Positions 61,060-64,000 of a stretch of 64,000 bases of DNA are shown piece after piece. Below the pieces are notes generated by a model. That model ran no database searches, was not told the origin of the DNA, and saw only the letters and a list, made by a program, of their open reading frames with translations. Origin of the DNA: Ancylostoma caninum (lineage: Eukaryota > Nematoda > Chromadorea > Rhabditida > Ancylostomatidae); NCBI GenBank assembly GCA_037903475.1, contig JBAJFG010000328.1, forward strand, positions 496,001 to 560,000. Direction: 5' to 3'. Positions within the stretch are counted from its first letter, which is position 1. Each line of letters opens with the position of its first letter. The position numbers and the translations under genes were made by a program.

Positions 61060-61975
61060 AACTTCATTTCCCTGCTTTTGTTTGATTCTAAGTTATGACA
61101 CATCTTCATGCTCTAACCGGTTTATCAGCTGCGTAATCGAAACTATCAAATCTGAGTATTTATGTGAGCTTTCATAGGCCACACCGGCACCACACATGCT
61201 GCCAATCCTGCTTCTCATGAGGATTCTGAGCACATCTGCACCGATTAGTGTTGGGCATCCAAAAATGCCTACCTCAATTTTTCGGAAGCTCATTGCTGAC
61301 AGTGGCCCACTCAAGATTGGCTGAAACGTACGCAAGCCATACCTGCTTTAGAAATTCAGTTAGCATTGACCACAACTTCGGTGGCCTCGTTATTTGGCGA
61401 TCCAACAAGGCAACACTTCCCCTACATCGTGTTATTCCTGCATTTTCCCGTGAAACCATGTGAACCAGTCGCTCAAATTGCTGGGAATTACTCATTACTC
61501 TCGGGGCACTTACTGATATCCGGCGCTATTGAGTCAGATTCCACTCTCTGTCCGCTTAAGTTTGGGCTCGTCTCAAACGAGCTGAAATCCATTAAGTGTG
61601 GTGAAGAAATTCTCGCAATTGAGGAAGTATTCATTTTCTGTCCCAGGAGTTGCGATCAGTCATAAATTAGGCGGTGGCGCACCAGATTTGGTAATTTCGG
61701 CGGTTAGAAAAGTCGTTTGTGTGGTAGAAAGACTCACATCAGCAGTGAGTTGCTGAACAATTGAGATGACTTGGATGCGCGACGTTTATTGATGCCGATT
61801 TCCTCAGAATCCTCACAAGAAGAGGGGTGGGAGGCTTGCGGAATCAGTGTGGCCCATGAAAACTCACAAAAACATCCAAGTTTGATAGTTTCGATTACAC
61901 AGCTGATAAACTGTTTGGAGCATAAAGAAGTGGCATAACTGAGAATAAGCAAAAGCAGAAGAAAAAGTTTACCTA
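61060..61975. repeat. Inverted pair of diverged coding-like blocks
   Basis: 61060-61340 read on the minus strand aligns with 61690-61975 on the plus strand (for example TTTGATAGTTTCGATTAC, CAGCTGATAAAC, CTCAGAATCCTCA). The minus copy keeps an ORF (61093-61335) containing GCPTLIGADVLRILMRSR and SITQLINRLEHEDVS. The plus copy retains GCATFIDADFLRILTRR at protein level but is broken by stops. The loop carries a further minus-strand ORF with SVALLDRQITRPPKLWSML. Could be an old mobile element or a duplicated exon; no family was recognised. Confidence 0.5.
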
Positions 61976-62329
61976 GGGTTGTTGCCGTGAACTCAAAAGT
62001 AGGGTGTCGAGGTTATTCGGGTGCCTATCACAACGGTTCCAAAGAAAAAATTCCCGATCTCTGGAGAAGTCGGGAATGGAAAAGTTGGGGATGTCCTACA
62101 CTTATGAAACGCACCATATTCAATGATTCTCCTCTAAAAACGAGCCTCTTCTTGTTACCCGGCGTGGAGCCGACATGTGCCCCCATTTAAAGTACTGTAA
62201 TAACATCAGATGAAATGCAAACATAGAATCGCATACGTGTGAAAGAAAGGTCTATTATGTACAGCAAAACTTTTGATGTGGTCGAATAGAATCTATGTCT
62301 ATAGACAATTTATAAATTTGAGGCTTGTG

Positions 62330-62966
62330 AATGACACCTCGTCCATCAGCACAGGTATTGTGGAGCTTGTTACTTTTGATGCGGCTTTTCTTAATCAATG
62401 CGAAACATCGGCTGATTTCACTGTTTCTTTCGTCACAATAATCTTAAGCGCCCCTCCAGTTTTTGAGGTATCCAAAAGCGAAAAGCAGGTGAATTTTAAT
62501 TTGATGCATCTTTTTCTGATTTTTTTTCTCTCAAAAACCTGTATCTTTGTCCAAAGTGTAATACATATAACGCCCAGATATGGTAATGTTGTTTTAAAGT
62601 GCATCCTGCTTTTCTCAGCATACTTAACTAGCCAATAAGAATTCACACGCAACGATTTCAAACGAGATCTTTTAGCTGTTATAGTGAAGGTGACGAAGAA
62701 AACACAAAAATTGTGCAGGCGATACGATGTGTTCGAAATCAATCGACGTTCTACTAGTCTTCTTATCAATGGAGAAAAACGGCTGTTGCACAAAATGACA
62801 GCTTTCAAAGTACGAGTGACTTTGTAGTCAACGTGACATACTTGAAAAATAAACATTTGCTGATCCGATGTGAAAAACTCGACCGCGCAAACTTTACTGT
62901 ATGCAGTCAAAGCACTACTCATGTTGGTCCACGATCTATGAAGTCAACTCGGAACAAGTACAAATG
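62330..62966 (+). pseudogene. Coding-like block, interrupted, unknown family
   Basis: Two coding-like stretches on the plus strand. 62356-62488 is bounded by CAG and a GTGAAT donor and contains ELVTFDAAFLNQCETSADF. A frame at about 62641-62966 contains EGDEENTKIVQAIRC and NVTYLKNKHLLIRCEKLDR, with one in-frame TAG at about 62755. Two NxT/S sites and scattered Cys suggest a secreted protein. The stop, and the lack of a phase-matched acceptor, suggest a pseudogene or a sequence error. No family was recognised. Confidence 0.3.
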
Positions 62967-64000
62967 AACAGAAATTCTATTGATATAATCGAAATAGTGG
63001 TATGAAGACCTAAGGCATTCATCCAACAACAGTATATTTGCGATTCGTCTCACGATTTGACATGAAACTCCGAGGTTATTGGAGGTACTGCCCATGTTTA
63101 CTTTAAATGCCTGCTTGCACTCATAGAAGAAGCGAAACTCCGGTAATCACAAGAAAGAGAGACAGTGAAGAGATGTGACTAAATAGCTTACCTGATGAGT
63201 CGTGTCGTCCATTTGTTGCTGTGAAGCAGTCATTGTGTTGAAATAGCTTGTCCAATCGACCGTAGCTGTAACAGTTCCTTTTCAGGCTAACGTTTTGGCG
63301 TCGTCGTTTTCGTCAGAGTAAGGAAAGTCAAAAGCAAATGCAATATATCCCTGTAGTACTTAATTAACCTACAATCTTTAATTCAGTGAAAGAATAAAAC
63401 CGAATTAGAGTCAGAGAGAAAGGCAAAACTACATAGTTCTTGCCTAAACAGTCGTTATGTAACAGTGGCGTAGAGTGCGAATGCCACAGACGATCATAGC
63501 GACGATTCAGAACAAGCTGCTTTTGAGATTCTCTCTACAATTATTGCGTGATCTTTGAGATAGCCCTTACGCAACCTAGCTTTCACCGCCCTACATACTT
63601 CATGCAAGCAGAAAACGGTTTCGTTATTGTCCTGGGTTGTTCGCTTTCGATGGCATGCTTTCCTTGTTTTTTTTCTGGACGTGCATAAAAGAAATGAACT
63701 ATGACCTTTGTGGTACCGCTTTGTCTTCCACTAACCCCTAGACTTACACATCGGACGTTTGGGAAGGACGGTCGTACTTCTTCAGGCTTCGACATCATAG
63801 ATTTCTTGTAATGGGACAGTTGATCTAAGAGATCAAAGCAGGTGTCTGACTCCCAAATTCACACACCACACGCAAATATAGGTGAAACAAAGCAATTGTG
63901 ACCTCTTCGTAAACTCAAAGAAACTGTGTGAATGTGTCGAGGATCACCTAGACATGCTGAGCCATCGAAAATATCAGCATTTTGAGGGCTTAGGTTATAC
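62967..64000. other. Right end of window, nothing recognised
   Basis: No supported gene, RNA or repeat. Confidence 0.4.

Overview
The window looks like nuclear DNA from a strongylid nematode, probably a hookworm or close relative. The main clues are a troponin C gene matching the Caenorhabditis PAT-10/TNC-1 protein residue for residue over long stretches, short GT-AG introns with (T)TTCAG acceptors, and a heavy load of mariner/Tc1-type elements, TA-flanked MITEs, RTE-like and CR1-like LINE pieces and tRNA-like repeats. No tool was run: exon joins are my own reading, checked by splice sites, phase and family alignment.

Layout. (1) 1647-4370 (+): body-wall-type troponin C, five coding exons, 160 residues plus an initiator Met on an unseen upstream exon. 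(2) 4371-9870: intergenic, filled by a fold-back element, a decayed mariner and a CTCAGACA-ended element carrying a tRNA-like repeat. (3) 9871-22866 (+): prolyl oligopeptidase copy A, 19 exons, 746 aa. (4) 22867-27145: intergenic, no firm gene. (5) 27146-57877 (+): prolyl oligopeptidase copy B, 19 exons with matching phases, 743 aa, its introns swollen by transposons. Intron 9 alone (38862-50491) holds a palindrome with 2.95-kb arms, a 152-bp-TIR MITE, a 60-bp minisatellite of about 22 units and a further MITE. (6) 57878-59065: intergenic, with another CTCAGACA-ended element. (7) 59066-60008 (-): a multi-pass membrane protein gene, 207 aa in the model, family not identified. (8) 60009-64000: an inverted pair of coding-like blocks and one interrupted plus-strand coding-like block; otherwise nothing recognised.

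Biology. The two oligopeptidases are tandem duplicates with an identical catalytic triad layout. Both begin with a signal-peptide-like N-terminus, unlike the usually cytosolic S9A enzymes, so both are inferred to be secreted or lumenal peptidases. Copy B also carries a decayed extra copy of its own catalytic-serine exon in intron 12. The most unusual structures are the mariner/RT palindrome and a set of TA-flanked elements that share only their CTCAGACA ends while each holds a different short GC-rich motif repeated in both orientations.
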